Source: Microbulbifer salipaludis
GTDB lineage: Bacteria > Pseudomonadota > Gammaproteobacteria > Pseudomonadales > Cellvibrionaceae
DNA length: 64,000 bases
NCBI RefSeq assembly: GCF_017303155.1
Contig: NZ_JAEKJR010000002.1
Coordinates: forward strand, 1,426,001 to 1,490,000
Reading direction: 5' to 3'
The notes under the pieces are model-generated. The model did not search any database. It was not told the DNA's origin and worked only from the letters and a program-made list of their open reading frames with translations. This document shows, in pieces, positions 21,149 to 32,917 of this stretch (position 1 is its first letter; each line of letters begins with the position of its first letter). Made by a program: the position numbers and the translations under genes.

Positions 21149-21784
21149 TCAGTGTTCCAGTGATTCGTACTTGGATATCAAAGCATCCATGGCCGCAATC
21201 AGTTTCTTGCGGTGAAACAGCAGGTGCAGTCGGCGTCCGCCCAATTGCCGCCAAAGCATGGCGGAGCGAACGCCCGCGAACAGCATGCTGCGAATCTGGT
21301 TAGCGATGCGCTGCTGCTGCAGATAATTGAAGTCGCCAAGCACCTGTATACGGAACCGGAAGGTGCTCAGGGTATCGCTATAGATGCTCGCCAGATTGGC
21401 GTACACATTTTCGTGGCCGACACCGAAGTGATCGGTTTGCAGTTGCGCTTTTTCCAGGCGGTTACCGATGATCGACAGCAGATCCGGCTTCTTCGCCAGT
21501 TGGCGCTGAAGGTAAAGAATGGAGAGCACATAGCGCAGACAGTCGGTGTATTCCGGGTGGTTGCGGGTGGCAATCAGCTGGCGCGCGGCACGCAGGCCGG
21601 GCAGCAGTTTCTCCACGCCGCCGAACACGTCTTCAGTGGTCTCCGGGTTTTGCTGAAACAGGCTGTAGACCGCAGTCTCCAGCTGTTCCGCTGGGGCGGT
21701 GCCGGTCTTGGCCAGTCGCTCTACCAGAATCGCTGCCTGAAAAACCCCGGCCAGCGCCAGGGCCTGATCTCGCCAATTGCTCAA
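21149..21784 (-). CDS. hflD: High frequency lysogenization protein HflD homolog
   Basis: 211 residues, nearly the length of E. coli HflD/YcfC (213). Recognised from the helical pattern ([20 protein letters not shown] at the N-terminus, [21 protein letters not shown] and the [15 protein letters not shown] segment near the end) and from its position between mnmA and purB. In E. coli HflD interacts with phage lambda CII at the inner membrane. Its native housekeeping role is unclear. The start overlaps the mnmA stop by four bases (ATGA), so the two are translationally coupled. Confidence 0.93.
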   Translation of the reverse strand: MSNWRDQALALAGVFQAAILVERLAKTGTAPAEQLETAVYSLFQQNPETTEDVFGGVEKLLPGLRAARQLIATRNHPEYTDCLRYVLSILYLQRQLAKKPDLLSIIGNRLEKAQLQTDHFGVGHENVYANLASIYSDTLSTFRFRIQVLGDFNYLQQQRIANQIRSMLFAGVRSAMLWRQLGGRRLHLLFHRKKLIAAMDALISKYESLEH

Positions 21785-22998
21785 GAGTGACTCCCTTTGG
21801 CGCTGTGCTTGTTGGCGCTGTGCTTGAGATAGTTATCCGGGTCGACTTCGCCTACACCGGTGGCCGCGTCGATGACTGCACCGCCCAGGCACACATCGCC
21901 CTGATAGATCACCACCGACTGCCCGGGGGTGACCGCGCGCTGTGGCTCGTCGAAGGTGATGGTGAGCTGTCCGCCGTCGCCAACGGTGATTTCGCAGGCC
22001 TGGTCCGCCTGGCGATAGCGCGTCTTGGCTGCCGCGCGGAAGTGCGTCGCCGGCGGGGCACCATTGATCCAGTGCGCCTGGGTGGCCGTTAATCCGGTGG
22101 AGTAGAGCAGGGGGTGGTGCTTGCCCTGGGCCACAAGTAATACGTTGCGTGCCAGGTCCTTGCCCACGACATACCACGGCTGGTCGCCGGCACCTTTTAC
22201 GCCGCCGATACCCAGCCCCTGACGCTGGCCGATGGTGTGGTACATGAGGCCGCTGTGCTGGCCCATCACTTCCCCTTCGGGTGTTTGCATCTCGCCCGGC
22301 TGCGCGGGCAAATACTGCTCAAGAAAATCCTTGAAGCGTCGCTCGCCAATAAAGCAGATGCCGGTGCTGTCTTTCTTGCCGGAAGTGATAAAGCCATTTT
22401 CTTCCGCGATGTGGCGCACCTCGGGCTTTTCCAGTTCGCCCAGTGGGAACAGTGAGCGGGCAAATTCCGCTTCGCCGACGGCGTGCAGGAAGTAGCTCTG
22501 GTCCTTGTTGCCGTCGAGGCCTTTCAGCAGGAAGGTGCGGCCGTCTTTGTCGCAGCGCCGTGCATAGTGGCCGGTGGCAATAGCATCGGCACCGAGCATT
22601 TCTGCATACTCGAGAAACACTTTGAACTTGATTTCGCGGTTACACAGAATATCGGGATTCGGGGTGCGGCCAGCCTTGTACTCGGCAAGGAAGTATTCGA
22701 ACACATTGTCCCAGTACTCCGCGGCAAAATTGGCGGTGTGGAGCTTGATACCCAGACGCTGGCATACGGACTCTGCGTCGGCGAGATCCTGTTTTGCGGT
22801 GCAATATTCTGTGCCGTCGTCTTCGTCCCAGTTCTTCATGAACAGGCCTTCGACCTGATACCCCTGCTGAATCAACAGGTGGGCTGCGACCGAGGAGTCG
22901 ACGCCGCCAGACATGCCGACAATGACACGGGTGGGTGCGGCCGCTGAGCGACTGGCATCGTTGGGTGTTGGGGGCACAGGCAAATCCGAAGCTGACAT
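21781..22998 (-). CDS. mnmA: tRNA-specific 2-thiouridylase MnmA
   Basis: Catalyses sulfur insertion at U34 of tRNA Lys, Glu and Gln. The PP-loop [12 protein letters not shown] is at residues 28-39. The two catalytic cysteines are visible as [10 protein letters not shown] (Cys119) and [10 protein letters not shown] (Cys215). From the ATG at 22998 the protein has 405 residues (E. coli 368); the extra residues form a Ser/Pro-rich N-terminal leader ([20 protein letters not shown]). A TTG at 23040 would extend it further, but the extra residues are not family-like. Forms a unit with hflD and probably purB. Confidence 0.96.
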   Translation of the reverse strand: MSASDLPVPPTPNDASRSAAAPTRVIVGMSGGVDSSVAAHLLIQQGYQVEGLFMKNWDEDDGTEYCTAKQDLADAESVCQRLGIKLHTANFAAEYWDNVFEYFLAEYKAGRTPNPDILCNREIKFKVFLEYAEMLGADAIATGHYARRCDKDGRTFLLKGLDGNKDQSYFLHAVGEAEFARSLFPLGELEKPEVRHIAEENGFITSGKKDSTGICFIGERRFKDFLEQYLPAQPGEMQTPEGEVMGQHSGLMYHTIGQRQGLGIGGVKGAGDQPWYVVGKDLARNVLLVAQGKHHPLLYSTGLTATQAHWINGAPPATHFRAAAKTRYRQADQACEITVGDGGQLTITFDEPQRAVTPGQSVVIYQGDVCLGGAVIDAATGVGEVDPDNYLKHSANKHSAKGSHS

Positions 22999-23245
22999 GA
23001 AATACCGGTTGTAGAGTGAGGGGCGTCCGCGGGTTTTCAACCCCTGGCCGCGCCACAGTTCCGCCCGGGGGCGGGAAAATGGGGGCGCATTTTACCCGCG
23101 ATTGGTGTTGGTGACCAATTTCCGGGCTTTTACCCGGAATTTCGATCACATTCTGTCGCCGGCGAATTCCGCCGCCAGCCTGTCTTTCAGACTAGCTGTG
23201 TTGGGTCAAGCTTTCCTGCCCGGGGCGGAAGTCTGGGCCGGCAGG

Positions 23246-23908
23246 TCAGCGCCCCGGTCGCCGGGGGCCGGTCTTGCGTCTACGCCCGGCGCCTGCCGCG
23301 GGCTTTTTGTCCGGGTGTCGGCTGCGAGTATTGCGCGGCTTTTGTTTGGGGCTCGCCCCTCGCGGCAGGAACACTTCCTCAGAGCGATGCTCGCCGGGTG
23401 CAAGACCGTCGAGGGTCCAGTTACCGATGGCTTGACGCACAAGGCGCAGGGTAGGGTGCCCCACGGCGGCGGTCATACGCCGTACCTGGCGATTGCGGCC
23501 CTCGGTGATGGTGAGCTCGATCCAGCTGGTGGGGATCGACTTTCGCTCCCGGATTGGGGGCACGCGCGGCCACAGGTCGGGCTCATCGAGGATGCGGGCA
23601 CGGGCCGGCGCAGTGCGGCCATCTTTCAGTTGTACGCCCTGCCGCAGACAAGACAGGGCTTCTTCTGACACCTCCCCCTCGACTTGCGTCCAGTACACCT
23701 TGGGGAGCTTGTTGGTGGGATGGGCAATCTGGTGTTGCAGCTGCCCGTCATCGGTCAGCAGAAGCAGCCCCTCCGAGTCAAAATCCAGGCGACCGGCCGC
23801 GTAGATCCCCGGCTTCCTGATGTAGTCGGCAAGGGTGGGGCGCCCCTCTTGGTCCGTAAACTGGCAGAGGACGCCGTAGGGTTTGTTGAACAAGATCAAT
23901 TGGCTCAT
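23246..23908 (-). CDS. rluE: 23S rRNA pseudouridine synthase RluE
   Basis: RsuA/RluE-type pseudouridine synthase (220 aa; E. coli RluE 217), which modifies U2457 of 23S rRNA in E. coli. The catalytic motif [19 protein letters not shown] has Asp42. The [14 protein letters not shown] segment completes the active site. There is no N-terminal S4 domain, as expected for RluE. The C-terminal ~40 residues are very basic ([29 protein letters not shown]) and probably contact rRNA. It is divergent from icd, as in E. coli. Confidence 0.93.
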   Translation of the reverse strand: MSQLILFNKPYGVLCQFTDQEGRPTLADYIRKPGIYAAGRLDFDSEGLLLLTDDGQLQHQIAHPTNKLPKVYWTQVEGEVSEEALSCLRQGVQLKDGRTAPARARILDEPDLWPRVPPIRERKSIPTSWIELTITEGRNRQVRRMTAAVGHPTLRLVRQAIGNWTLDGLAPGEHRSEEVFLPRGASPKQKPRNTRSRHPDKKPAAGAGRRRKTGPRRPGR

Positions 23909-24128
23909 GGAAACGGCTGCCGCAAAGTCCTCGTGCTTTAGTTGTAATCAAACTACAAAATTGGGCGGATGCTGATATAATCCCGCCGATTTTTAGCCGC
24001 CGCCGTGGTTACGACGGCGTAAACAACGGGCGGCAACCATGACCGGCAGTGGAGTTTTCGGCGCATTATGCCGGTTTTCCACCCATAAAGCCGGACGTTT
24101 AGTCAAAGAGTTACGGGAGTCAACTTAC

Positions 24129-25379
24129 ATGGGTCATATCCAAGTGCCGGCCAACGGCGAAAAAGTCACAGTCAACGCAGATGGTTCTCTGAACGTACCG
24201 AACACCCCGATCATTCCGTTCATCGAAGGTGACGGCATCGGCGTGGATATCACCCCGGTAATGCGCAAAGTGATCGACGCTGCTGTCAGCAATGCGTACG
24301 GCGGCGAGAAGGCGATTGCCTGGATGGAAATCTTCTGTGGCGAGAAAGCGGCTGAGACCTACAGCGGCGACTGGTTCCCGGCAGAGACCCTGGAAGCGAT
24401 CAAAGAATACGTTGTGAGCATCAAAGGCCCGCTGACCACCCCGGTTGGCGGTGGCTTCCGCTCCCTGAACGTTGCCCTGCGTCAGGAGCTGGACCTGTAC
24501 GTATGTCAGCGCCCGGTGCGCTGGTTCAGCGGTGTGCCTTCTCCGGTGAAAGAACCGAACAAGGTCGACATGGTGATCTTCCGCGAGAACTCTGAAGACA
24601 TCTACGCCGGTATCGAGTGGAAAGCCGGTACTGACGAAGCCAATAAAGTAGTTAAGTTCCTGCAGGACGAAATGGGTGTTAAGAAAATCCGCTTCCCGCA
24701 GAACGTAGGTATCGGTGTCAAGCCGGTTTCCGAAGAAGGCACCAAGCGCCTGGTGCGCAAAGCCCTGCAGTACACCATTGATCAGGATCGCGACTCCCTG
24801 ACCCTGGTGCACAAAGGCAACATCATGAAGTTCACTGAAGGCGCCTTCGCCGACTGGGGCTACGAGCTGGCCCGCGAAGAATTCGGTGCACAGCCGATCG
24901 ACGGCGGCCCCTGGTGCAGCTTCAAGAACCCGAATACCGGCAAGGAAATCGTGGTCAAGGACGTGATCGCCGACGCCATGCTGCAGCAGATCCTGCTGCG
25001 TCCGGCGGAGTACGATGTAATCGCCACCCTGAACCTGAATGGTGACTACCTGTCCGACGCACTGGCGGCACAGGTAGGTGGTATTGGTATCGCACCGGGC
25101 GCCAACCTGTCAGACGACGTTGCCCTGTTCGAAGCCACCCACGGCACCGCCCCGAAATACGCGGGTCAGGACAAGGTCAACCCGGGCTCCCTGATTCTGT
25201 CGGCGGAAATGATGCTGCGTCACCTGGGCTGGAACGAAGCGGCCGAGCTGGTTGTTAAGGGTGTGGAAGGCGCGATCGAAGCCAAAACCGTCACCTACGA
25301 CTTCGAGCGTCTGATGGACGGTGCTGAACTGAAGTCCTGTTCCGAGTTTGGCGAGGAAGTCATCAAGCACATGGCTTGA
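24129..25379 (+). CDS. icd: Isocitrate dehydrogenase [NADP+]
   Basis: Oxidatively decarboxylates isocitrate to 2-oxoglutarate in the TCA cycle. From the ATG at 24129 (GGGAG nine bases upstream) the protein is 416 residues, identical in length to E. coli Icd. Substrate- and phosphorylation-site region [14 protein letters not shown] is present with Ser112, the equivalent of the serine phosphorylated by AceK in E. coli. So flux between Icd and the glyoxylate shunt (aceA, glcB at 8.6-13.7 kb) could be set by phosphorylation. [14 protein letters not shown] and [18 protein letters not shown] are further family hallmarks. Ends at a strong terminator. Confidence 0.98.
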   Translation: MGHIQVPANGEKVTVNADGSLNVPNTPIIPFIEGDGIGVDITPVMRKVIDAAVSNAYGGEKAIAWMEIFCGEKAAETYSGDWFPAETLEAIKEYVVSIKGPLTTPVGGGFRSLNVALRQELDLYVCQRPVRWFSGVPSPVKEPNKVDMVIFRENSEDIYAGIEWKAGTDEANKVVKFLQDEMGVKKIRFPQNVGIGVKPVSEEGTKRLVRKALQYTIDQDRDSLTLVHKGNIMKFTEGAFADWGYELAREEFGAQPIDGGPWCSFKNPNTGKEIVVKDVIADAMLQQILLRPAEYDVIATLNLNGDYLSDALAAQVGGIGIAPGANLSDDVALFEATHGTAPKYAGQDKVNPGSLILSAEMMLRHLGWNEAAELVVKGVEGAIEAKTVTYDFERLMDGAELKSCSEFGEEVIKHMA

Positions 25380-25404
25380 TTGCTTTAACCCAAGCGAAGA
25401 GCGT

Positions 25405-25440
25405 AAAAAGCCCCGCATCCGAGAGGATGCGGGGCTTTTT
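25405..25440. terminator. bidirectional Rho-independent terminator after icd
   Basis: A 16-bp perfect stem (AAAAAGCCCCGCATCC and its complement) encloses a GAGA tetraloop, giving A- and T-runs on either side. It terminates icd and could also stop the convergent cold-shock gene. Confidence 0.95.
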
Positions 25441-25640
25441 TATTCCTGGGCGCATGATCGACGTTGGGGAGTATTCGTCAGGTGGCACGATCGTCCCAGC
25501 TGGGATGCGGCCGGCTATCGAGTAGGTGGTCAGGTCGCTATACCGGGGCAAAGCGACAGCGTGCTCCGAATGGGGCCCGATGGGCTTGCGGGTGGCTCTA
25601 GCACCCGCCAGATCCGATCACCCCGGCTGGGGTGCGCGCG

Positions 25641-25943
25641 TCAATCGAGCGCTTCTTCGGTCTCTTTTTCCCGCACGGGTGCGGCGGGCTCCTGGGCGGC
25701 GGGTGCTGCTGCCTTTGCGTTGTCCGCGGCATTGTCTGCGGAGGCGACGCTGATATTGGCGGCGTGGTAGCCCTTATCACCCTGAATAATGTCGAAATTG
25801 ACCTGCTGTCCGGCTTTCAGGGTTCGGTAACCCTCCATCTGAATCGCCGAGTAATGTGCAAACAGGTCTTCTCCACCCTCATCTGCAAGAATGAATCCAT
25901 ATCCCTTGGCATTATTGAACCACTTAACGGTACCGGTAGGCAT
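25641..25943 (-). CDS. Cold-shock domain protein, CspD-like, with acidic/alanine tail
   Basis: The first ~66 residues are a single cold-shock domain with RNP1 (KGYGFI, residues 13-18) and RNP2 (DLFAHYSAI). These bind single-stranded nucleic acid. The remaining ~34 residues are a low-complexity Ala/Pro/Glu tail (AADNAKAAAPAAQEPAAP). Position next to clpS-clpA, transcribed away from them, is exactly that of E. coli cspD, a stationary-phase replication inhibitor of 74 residues; the tail is the main difference. A long untranslated leader is possible given the 352-base gap to clpS. Confidence 0.9.
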   Translation of the reverse strand: MPTGTVKWFNNAKGYGFILADEGGEDLFAHYSAIQMEGYRTLKAGQQVNFDIIQGDKGYHAANISVASADNAADNAKAAAPAAQEPAAPVREKETEEALD

Positions 25944-26295
25944 GGCGAAATCCCTCTAAATTGCCGGGGCGACTGCTGGCCGCCTAGAACTGTCGTAGTT
26001 ATTGTTATCGCGCTTCATGCGCTTGGACTTTCGTACAACATCATATGCACGATTTTTTAGCTAGTGCCTTTTCACCGCTTGGCGCGGTTAATACCTCTTG
26101 TAGCCAAGACGCTCGCCCTTGTCAAGAGAGTAGGCTCCGACCGACTGTGCCGGATGCCGTTTACGGTTACAATGCGCGTTCACTTAATTCACTGCAGTGA
26201 CTGGTATCGGTGATTCGTACCTGCATTACACCAGGGAATAACCGTGGGTACGTCAGCACTGTGAACTGATTACTGAATTCTGATTGATTAGCGCT
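25944..26295. other. intergenic region, divergent cspD-like / clpS promoters
   Basis: 352 bases without a credible gene. It must hold the divergent promoters. A TACAAT hexamer at 26169-26174 is a possible -10 for clpS, but its upstream partner is poor. I see no convincing hairpin or repeat. The space between the cold-shock start and the first likely promoter could be a regulatory leader. Confidence 0.5.
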
Positions 26296-26691
26296 ATGGG
26301 AAAATCACAAATCATTAAACTACACTCCAACGAAGGTGAAGATGGTGATGGGTACCATTTTCATGGCGCCGCAGGGGATACCGCGCTGGCGGAAGCAAAA
26401 CCCCGTCTCAAGCGTCCGCCGATGTACAAAGTGGTCATGCTGAACGATGACTACACCCCGATGGAGTTTGTCGTAGAGGCTCTTGAGTTGTTTTTCTACG
26501 TCAACCGGGAGCGCGCCACTCAGTTGATGCTGCAGGTGCACACTAAGGGAAAAGCGATCTGTGGTGTCTATACTCGAGATATAGCGGAAACAAAGGCCGC
26601 GCAGGTGAACCAGTTTGCGCGGGACAACGAACACCCACTGCTTTGTGAAATCGAGGCAGACGAAGAAGATGAAAATGGCGAGGAGGGTTGA
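26296..26691 (+). CDS. clpS: ATP-dependent Clp protease adaptor ClpS
   Basis: Delivers N-degron substrates to ClpAP. 131 residues from the ATG at 26296, slightly longer than E. coli ClpS (106) because of the N-terminal tail. The binding-pocket motif [17 protein letters not shown] is at about residues 45-61. [21 protein letters not shown], containing the helix that contacts ClpA, is conserved. An in-frame TTG at 26284 would add four residues. ClpA follows 131 bases downstream. Confidence 0.96.
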   Translation: MGKSQIIKLHSNEGEDGDGYHFHGAAGDTALAEAKPRLKRPPMYKVVMLNDDYTPMEFVVEALELFFYVNRERATQLMLQVHTKGKAICGVYTRDIAETKAAQVNQFARDNEHPLLCEIEADEEDENGEEG

Positions 26692-26822
26692 GGTTAGCGG
26701 TTCTGGCACCTATATGGACGTAGGTGTGGCTTTGGCGGCCGGATTTCCGGCAAAAAATCAGGAATACCGGGTGCTGTTCACGACAACCCGGATGACATTG
26801 GCCAGTAAGGTTTGAGGTTTAA

Positions 26823-29105
26823 ATGCTCAGCAAGGATTTAGAAGTAACGCTGAATCTAGCGTTCAAAGGTGCACGGGCGAAACGCCATGAGTTTATGACC
26901 GTGGAGCACCTGTTGCTGGCGCTGCTGGACAATGAATCGGCGGCCGATGTTCTACATGCCTGTGGTGCTGACCTCAGTGCCCTGCGTCGCGAGTTGCTCG
27001 AATTCGTTGACTCGACCACTCCCCTGATACCGGAAAATGACAGTGAGCGTGAAACCCAGCCTACCCTGGGCTTCCAGCGCGTGTTGCAGCGTGCGGTGTT
27101 CCATGTGCAGTCATCCGGAAAAAAAGAAGTCACTGGAGCCAATGTGCTGGTGGCCATTTTCTGTGAACAGGAAAGCCAGGCGGTTTACTACCTGAAGCAG
27201 CAAAGTGTCGCCCGCATCGATGTGGTGAATTACATCACCCACGGTATCTCGCGGGTGAGTTCCGGTGGCAACAACGCCCACAACAGTACAGATCCATCGC
27301 CGGAACAGGTCGATGAGGATCTTGGCAGTGCCGCCGAACCCGGCGGTTCCGATCCCCTGGAGAGTTACGCGACCAACCTGAATCAGGAGGCCATTCTTGG
27401 CCGTATAGACCCGCTGGTGGGCCGCGCACCGGAGGTGGAGCGCGTCACCCAGGTCCTGGCGCGTCGCCGTAAAAACAATCCGTTGCTGGTTGGTGAGTCC
27501 GGTGTCGGTAAAACCGCAATCGCCGAGGGGCTTGCACGCCGCATTGTGGATGGCGAAGTCCCCGAGCCGCTCAGGGAAAGCACCATCTATTCGCTGGATC
27601 TCGGCTCTTTGCTGGCGGGCACCAAATACCGCGGCGACTTTGAAAAGCGCTTCAAGGCGCTGCTCGCCGAGCTTAGAAAGCGTGAGCACGCGGTACTGTT
27701 TATCGATGAAATCCACACGATCATCGGTGCCGGGGCGGCATCCGGTGGTGTAATGGATGCCTCCAACCTGCTCAAGCCGCTGCTTTCCAGTGGGCAGTTG
27801 CGCTGTATTGGCTCCACAACATTCAATGAATATCGCGGCATCTTCGAGAAAGATCGCGCTCTTTCTCGCCGTTTCCAGAAAATCGATGTGCACGAGCCCT
27901 CGGTGGAGGAGACGGTGCAGATTCTTCAGGGGCTGAAGACCTGCTTTGAAGATCACCACAAGGTACGTTTTACCGACTCGGCCCTGGAAGCTGCAGCACA
28001 CCTGGCCAACCGGCATATCACCGAGCGTTTTCTGCCGGACAAGGCTATTGATGTGATCGATGAGGCGGGTGCGTATCAGGCACTGCTGCCCGCAGACCAG
28101 CGTACCGATACCATCTCCGTCACAGAGATCGAAAACATTGTGGCGAAAATGGCTCGAATCCCCGCGAAAAGCGTGTCGGCCTCCGACAAGGCTGCGCTGG
28201 CGAAGCTCGATGAAAACCTCAAAATGGTCGTGTTCGGTCAGGACAACGCGATTGAAGCCCTCAGCACCTCGATCAAGCTGGCGCGCGCTGGCCTCGGCGC
28301 AGAGGAAAAGCCCATCGGTTCCTTCCTGTTTGCTGGTCCTACCGGCGTGGGCAAGACCGAGCTGTGCCGTCAGTTGGCGCAGGTAATGGGGATTGAGCTG
28401 ATTCGCTTCGATATGTCGGAATACATGGAGCGTCACACGGTTTCCCGTCTGATCGGTGCGCCGCCGGGGTATGTCGGTTTTGACCAGGGTGGCCTGCTGA
28501 CCGACGCGGTCACCAAGCACCCGCACAGCGTTGTACTGCTCGACGAGATCGAGAAGGCCCACCCGGAAGTATTCAACCTGCTGCTGCAGGTGATGGATCA
28601 CGGCACGCTGACGGACAACAATGGCCGCAAGGCGGACTTCCGCAACGTGATTCTTATTATGACGACCAATGCCGGTGCCGAATTGATGAGCCGCCGCTCC
28701 ATCGGCTTTTCCAGCCAGGATCACAGCAGTGACGGGATGGAAGAGATCAAGAAAATGTTCACACCCGAATTCCGCAACCGTCTCGACAGCATCATTCAGT
28801 TTGGTGCGCTGGATATCGCGGTGGTTAAAACCGTGGTGGACAAGTTTGTGGTGGAGTTGCAAGCCCAGCTGGATGAGTCCCGCGTGACCCTGGAGGTCGA
28901 TGACGAAGCACGCGAGTGGCTAGCGGTGAATGGCTACGACGAGAAGATGGGAGCCCGACCCATGGCGCGGCTGATTCGTGAAAAGCTGCGCAAGCCGCTG
29001 GCGGAAGCGGTTCTGTTCGGCGATCTTTCGGAAGAGGGTGGCCGGGTCGAGGTGACCGTAGAAAACGATCAGCTCAAGATCAATACAGCGGTCCCCGTGC
29101 ACTGA
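26823..29105 (+). CDS. clpA: ATP-dependent Clp protease ATP-binding subunit ClpA
   Basis: AAA+ unfoldase that feeds substrates to ClpP. 760 residues (E. coli 758). N-terminal Clp repeat domain at residues 1-145. First AAA module has Walker A GESGVGKT near residue 224. Second has [11 protein letters not shown] near 504. A C-terminal D2-small domain follows. There is no M-domain coiled coil, which separates it from ClpB. Between N-domain and D1 is a hydrophilic linker ([17 protein letters not shown]). Immediately follows clpS and ends at a shared bidirectional terminator facing infA. ClpP is not in the window. Confidence 0.97.
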   Translation: MLSKDLEVTLNLAFKGARAKRHEFMTVEHLLLALLDNESAADVLHACGADLSALRRELLEFVDSTTPLIPENDSERETQPTLGFQRVLQRAVFHVQSSGKKEVTGANVLVAIFCEQESQAVYYLKQQSVARIDVVNYITHGISRVSSGGNNAHNSTDPSPEQVDEDLGSAAEPGGSDPLESYATNLNQEAILGRIDPLVGRAPEVERVTQVLARRRKNNPLLVGESGVGKTAIAEGLARRIVDGEVPEPLRESTIYSLDLGSLLAGTKYRGDFEKRFKALLAELRKREHAVLFIDEIHTIIGAGAASGGVMDASNLLKPLLSSGQLRCIGSTTFNEYRGIFEKDRALSRRFQKIDVHEPSVEETVQILQGLKTCFEDHHKVRFTDSALEAAAHLANRHITERFLPDKAIDVIDEAGAYQALLPADQRTDTISVTEIENIVAKMARIPAKSVSASDKAALAKLDENLKMVVFGQDNAIEALSTSIKLARAGLGAEEKPIGSFLFAGPTGVGKTELCRQLAQVMGIELIRFDMSEYMERHTVSRLIGAPPGYVGFDQGGLLTDAVTKHPHSVVLLDEIEKAHPEVFNLLLQVMDHGTLTDNNGRKADFRNVILIMTTNAGAELMSRRSIGFSSQDHSSDGMEEIKKMFTPEFRNRLDSIIQFGALDIAVVKTVVDKFVVELQAQLDESRVTLEVDDEAREWLAVNGYDEKMGARPMARLIREKLRKPLAEAVLFGDLSEEGGRVEVTVENDQLKINTAVPVH

Positions 29106-29150
29106 GACGTGCACGTTCGGTAGAGCTGCGGGCGACCGCAGCCGCAACGA

Positions 29151-29178
29151 AAAAAGCCACCTTCAGGGTGGCTTTTTT
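29151..29178. terminator. bidirectional terminator between clpA and infA
   Basis: GCCACC / GGTGGC stem around a TTCAG loop, flanked by A- and T-runs, sits between the convergent clpA and infA genes and can serve both. Confidence 0.9.
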
Positions 29179-29231
29179 CATGCGTCCGGTAATGTCGGGC
29201 GCCGATGCCGGCAATTCGCCGGCTGAAGCAC

Positions 29232-29450
29232 TTAGCGGGCGCGGTACGTGATGCGGCCCTTGCTCAGGTCGTAAGGGGTGAGTTCCACCTTGACCTTATC
29301 GCCGGTGAGGATACGAATGTAGTTTTTGCGCATCTTGCCGGAAATATGTGCGATTACCACATGTCCATTTTCCAATTTCACGCGGAATGTAGTGTTGGGC
29401 AGGGTGTCGATCACCTCACCTTCCATTTCAATGTAATCGTCTTTTGCCAT
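29232..29450 (-). CDS. infA: Translation initiation factor IF-1
   Basis: 72 residues, exactly the family length. It begins [19 protein letters not shown] and ends with a basic GRITYRAR tail. S1/OB-fold protein that occupies the ribosomal A site during initiation. Its position between clpA and the aminoacyl-transferase genes is conserved in gammaproteobacteria. The 187 bases upstream, towards bpt, presumably hold its promoter; nothing else is evident there. Confidence 0.97.
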   Translation of the reverse strand: MAKDDYIEMEGEVIDTLPNTTFRVKLENGHVVIAHISGKMRKNYIRILTGDKVKVELTPYDLSKGRITYRAR

Positions 29451-29637
29451 GCGGCAGCAACCTTTGATTAATGTGTACTAGCTTGTCCGCCACGTTTGTA
29501 TGGCCCCTTCATTGTCATTTTAGGGGACCCGGCGGTACGACGGGCGTGCATTTTGCACGAAAAGTGGGGCAAGGCCAAGTGGAAGCACGGCCTGAGCGGA
29601 CTTTTCCGCTGGCCGCGTGGCAAGTGACGGGGGGACG

Positions 29638-30357
29638 TCAGTCCGAGCGGAGAACCCAGCGATTGCCCTGAAGGGTTTCCAGCGGCTGGAACTGGCTTTT
29701 GTAGGCCATTTTCTGGGACTGGGCAATCCAGTAGCCCAGGTACAAACTGGGCAGCCCAAGGCGACGGGCCCACTCTACCTGATACAGGATCGAGTATGTG
29801 CCCAGGCTGCGCTTGACTTCATCCGGATCGAAAAATGTATAGATCGCAGAAACACCGGCAGAGAGTACATCGGTGACCGCGATGCCCAGCAGGCGGCCCC
29901 GTGCGCGGAACTCCAGGTAGCGTGTGCTGCCCCAGGCCCGGTTCAGGAAGCTGCGAAATTGCTCGCGGTTGGGCGGGTACATCTCTCCGTCCTGATGTCG
30001 CTCCTCGATGTAGCGCGCGTAGAGCGCGTAGTGCTCGTCAGTATCGATAGTGCGCTGGTGGAATACATCGAGGTCGCGATTGCGGCGCCAGCAGCGGCGC
30101 TGGTTACGGTTGGGCTTAAACAGCTCAACCGGAATTCGCGCAGGGATGCAGGCCTGGCAGTGGGTACACTGTGGGCGGTACAGGTAGCTGCCGCTGCGGC
30201 GGAAACCGAGCTCCGAAAGGCGGCTGTACAGGCGTTGATCTACCTGAGTTTGGGGGTCGACAAAGACGGTGGTGGCCTCCTGCTCTGCCAGGTAGCCGCA
30301 GGGGTGGGGCAGGGTGGCGAGCAGGCGGACTGTATCCAGAGGAGAATGCTGGCTCAT
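29638..30357 (-). CDS. bpt: Aspartate/glutamate leucyltransferase (Bpt/Ate family)
   Basis: Transfers leucine (or arginine) from aminoacyl-tRNA to N-terminal Asp/Glu of proteins, creating N-degrons. From the ATG at 30357 the protein has 239 residues, the usual Bpt length. The N-terminal cysteines are visible at Cys20 and in PQCTHCQAC (Cys64, 67, 70), and the C-terminal domain has YLGYWI near the end. In-frame codons up to 30519 give a 54-residue leader without homology. Next to aat and close to clpS/clpA, so the substrate-tagging and recognition halves of the bacterial N-degron pathway are clustered. Confidence 0.93.
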   Translation of the reverse strand: MSQHSPLDTVRLLATLPHPCGYLAEQEATTVFVDPQTQVDQRLYSRLSELGFRRSGSYLYRPQCTHCQACIPARIPVELFKPNRNQRRCWRRNRDLDVFHQRTIDTDEHYALYARYIEERHQDGEMYPPNREQFRSFLNRAWGSTRYLEFRARGRLLGIAVTDVLSAGVSAIYTFFDPDEVKRSLGTYSILYQVEWARRLGLPSLYLGYWIAQSQKMAYKSQFQPLETLQGNRWVLRSD

Positions 30358-30582
30358 CTTGCCTGCGCCTGCCATCGCCAATACGTGGTTTCCCCGGCAG
30401 CCCGCCCAGCGAACTCTGTAGTTAATGTTTTCATGGCAAATGCCTGTTGCACCGTGGCCCGGGAGTGAAGGAATTCTATTCCGAGGGTAATTTGTGCTTC
30501 CGCAAAACACAATCTTCACTAATCGAGTGAGCGCGGGTCGGGAGAAAAGCGCGCACAGCGTCGGTTCGGTATTGGTGGGGAA

Positions 30583-31317
30583 TCACGGCTGGGCAAGCAG
30601 TTCCGGCGCCGGTGCTGCAGGCCAGGGCGAGGGGAAGGCGGGTGCGGCTATCCCGGCGTTTAAAAGGCGCTCGAAGACTTCGCGGCTGACCTCGATTGCC
30701 CCCAGGCTGGAAAGGTGCGGGTTGCTGACCTGGCAGTCAATCAGCTCACAGCCCCAGCTGGCGAGCTGCCGCACCAGACCCGCAAATGCGACTTTTGAGG
30801 CATCTGTGGCGCGGTGAAACATGGATTCGCCGAAAAACACGCGGCCCATCGCCAGCCCGTAGAGCCCGCCCACCAGCTTGCCATCCAGCCAGGCCTCCAC
30901 GGAATGCGCGTGCCCCAGGTGGTGCATGGCCAGGTAAGCGTCATGCATTTCGTCGGTGATCCAGGTGCCGGACTCCTGGGCGCGCGGCCCGGCACATCCC
31001 TCGAGCACCTGCTCAAACGCCTGGTCGAATGTCAGCTGGTAGCGCCCCTGGCGGATGACCTTTCTAAGGCTGCGACTGAACCGGACGGTATCCGGGCGCA
31101 CGATACAGCGGGGGGAGGGAGACCACCAGAGGATTGGCTGGTCGTCTGAAAACCACGGAAATATACCCCGCCGATAGGCGGCGATAAGCCATTCCGGCGT
31201 GAGATCGCCGCCAATCGCCAGCAAGCCGTTGGGGTCGCGCAGCGCGGCGGATGTGTCCGGAAAGGCGATGGTGTCCGGGTCCAGCAGTGACAGGGTCTCA
31301 TCCGTATCGTTGCTCAA
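30583..31317 (-). CDS. aat: Leucyl/phenylalanyl-tRNA--protein transferase
   Basis: Adds Leu or Phe from tRNA to N-terminal Lys/Arg residues, generating N-degrons for ClpS-ClpAP. 244 residues (E. coli 234). Recognised by LLAIGGDLTPEWLIAAYRRGIFPWF at the N-terminus (key block LRDPNGLLAIGGDL), WWSPSPRCI, and the catalytic-core segments GRVFFGESMFHRATDASK and LIDCQVSNPHLSSLGA. Downstream 225 bases lies bpt on the same strand. Its upstream neighbour trxB is separated by a terminator. Confidence 0.96.
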   Translation of the reverse strand: MSNDTDETLSLLDPDTIAFPDTSAALRDPNGLLAIGGDLTPEWLIAAYRRGIFPWFSDDQPILWWSPSPRCIVRPDTVRFSRSLRKVIRQGRYQLTFDQAFEQVLEGCAGPRAQESGTWITDEMHDAYLAMHHLGHAHSVEAWLDGKLVGGLYGLAMGRVFFGESMFHRATDASKVAFAGLVRQLASWGCELIDCQVSNPHLSSLGAIEVSREVFERLLNAGIAAPAFPSPWPAAPAPELLAQP

Positions 31318-31360
31318 TCTTGCGCCTCATTCCTGGCTCGAGTTATCCAGATTCTGAACG

Positions 31361-31389
31361 AAAAAAGGCGGCTCTGCAGCCGCCTTTTT
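31361..31389 (-). terminator. Rho-independent terminator downstream of trxB
   Basis: GGCGGCT / AGCCGCC stem with a CTGC loop, flanked by six As and five Ts, so it can act in either direction; placed 18 bases beyond the trxB stop, it separates trxB from aat. Confidence 0.88.
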
Positions 31390-31406
31390 CGGGGATTCGA
31401 CGGGCC

Positions 31407-32917
<1,511 letters not shown>

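Noticed and set aside
27111..28862. 583-codon reverse frame inside clpA
   Set aside because: Antisense shadow of the clear AAA+ ClpA sequence, caused by codon bias.
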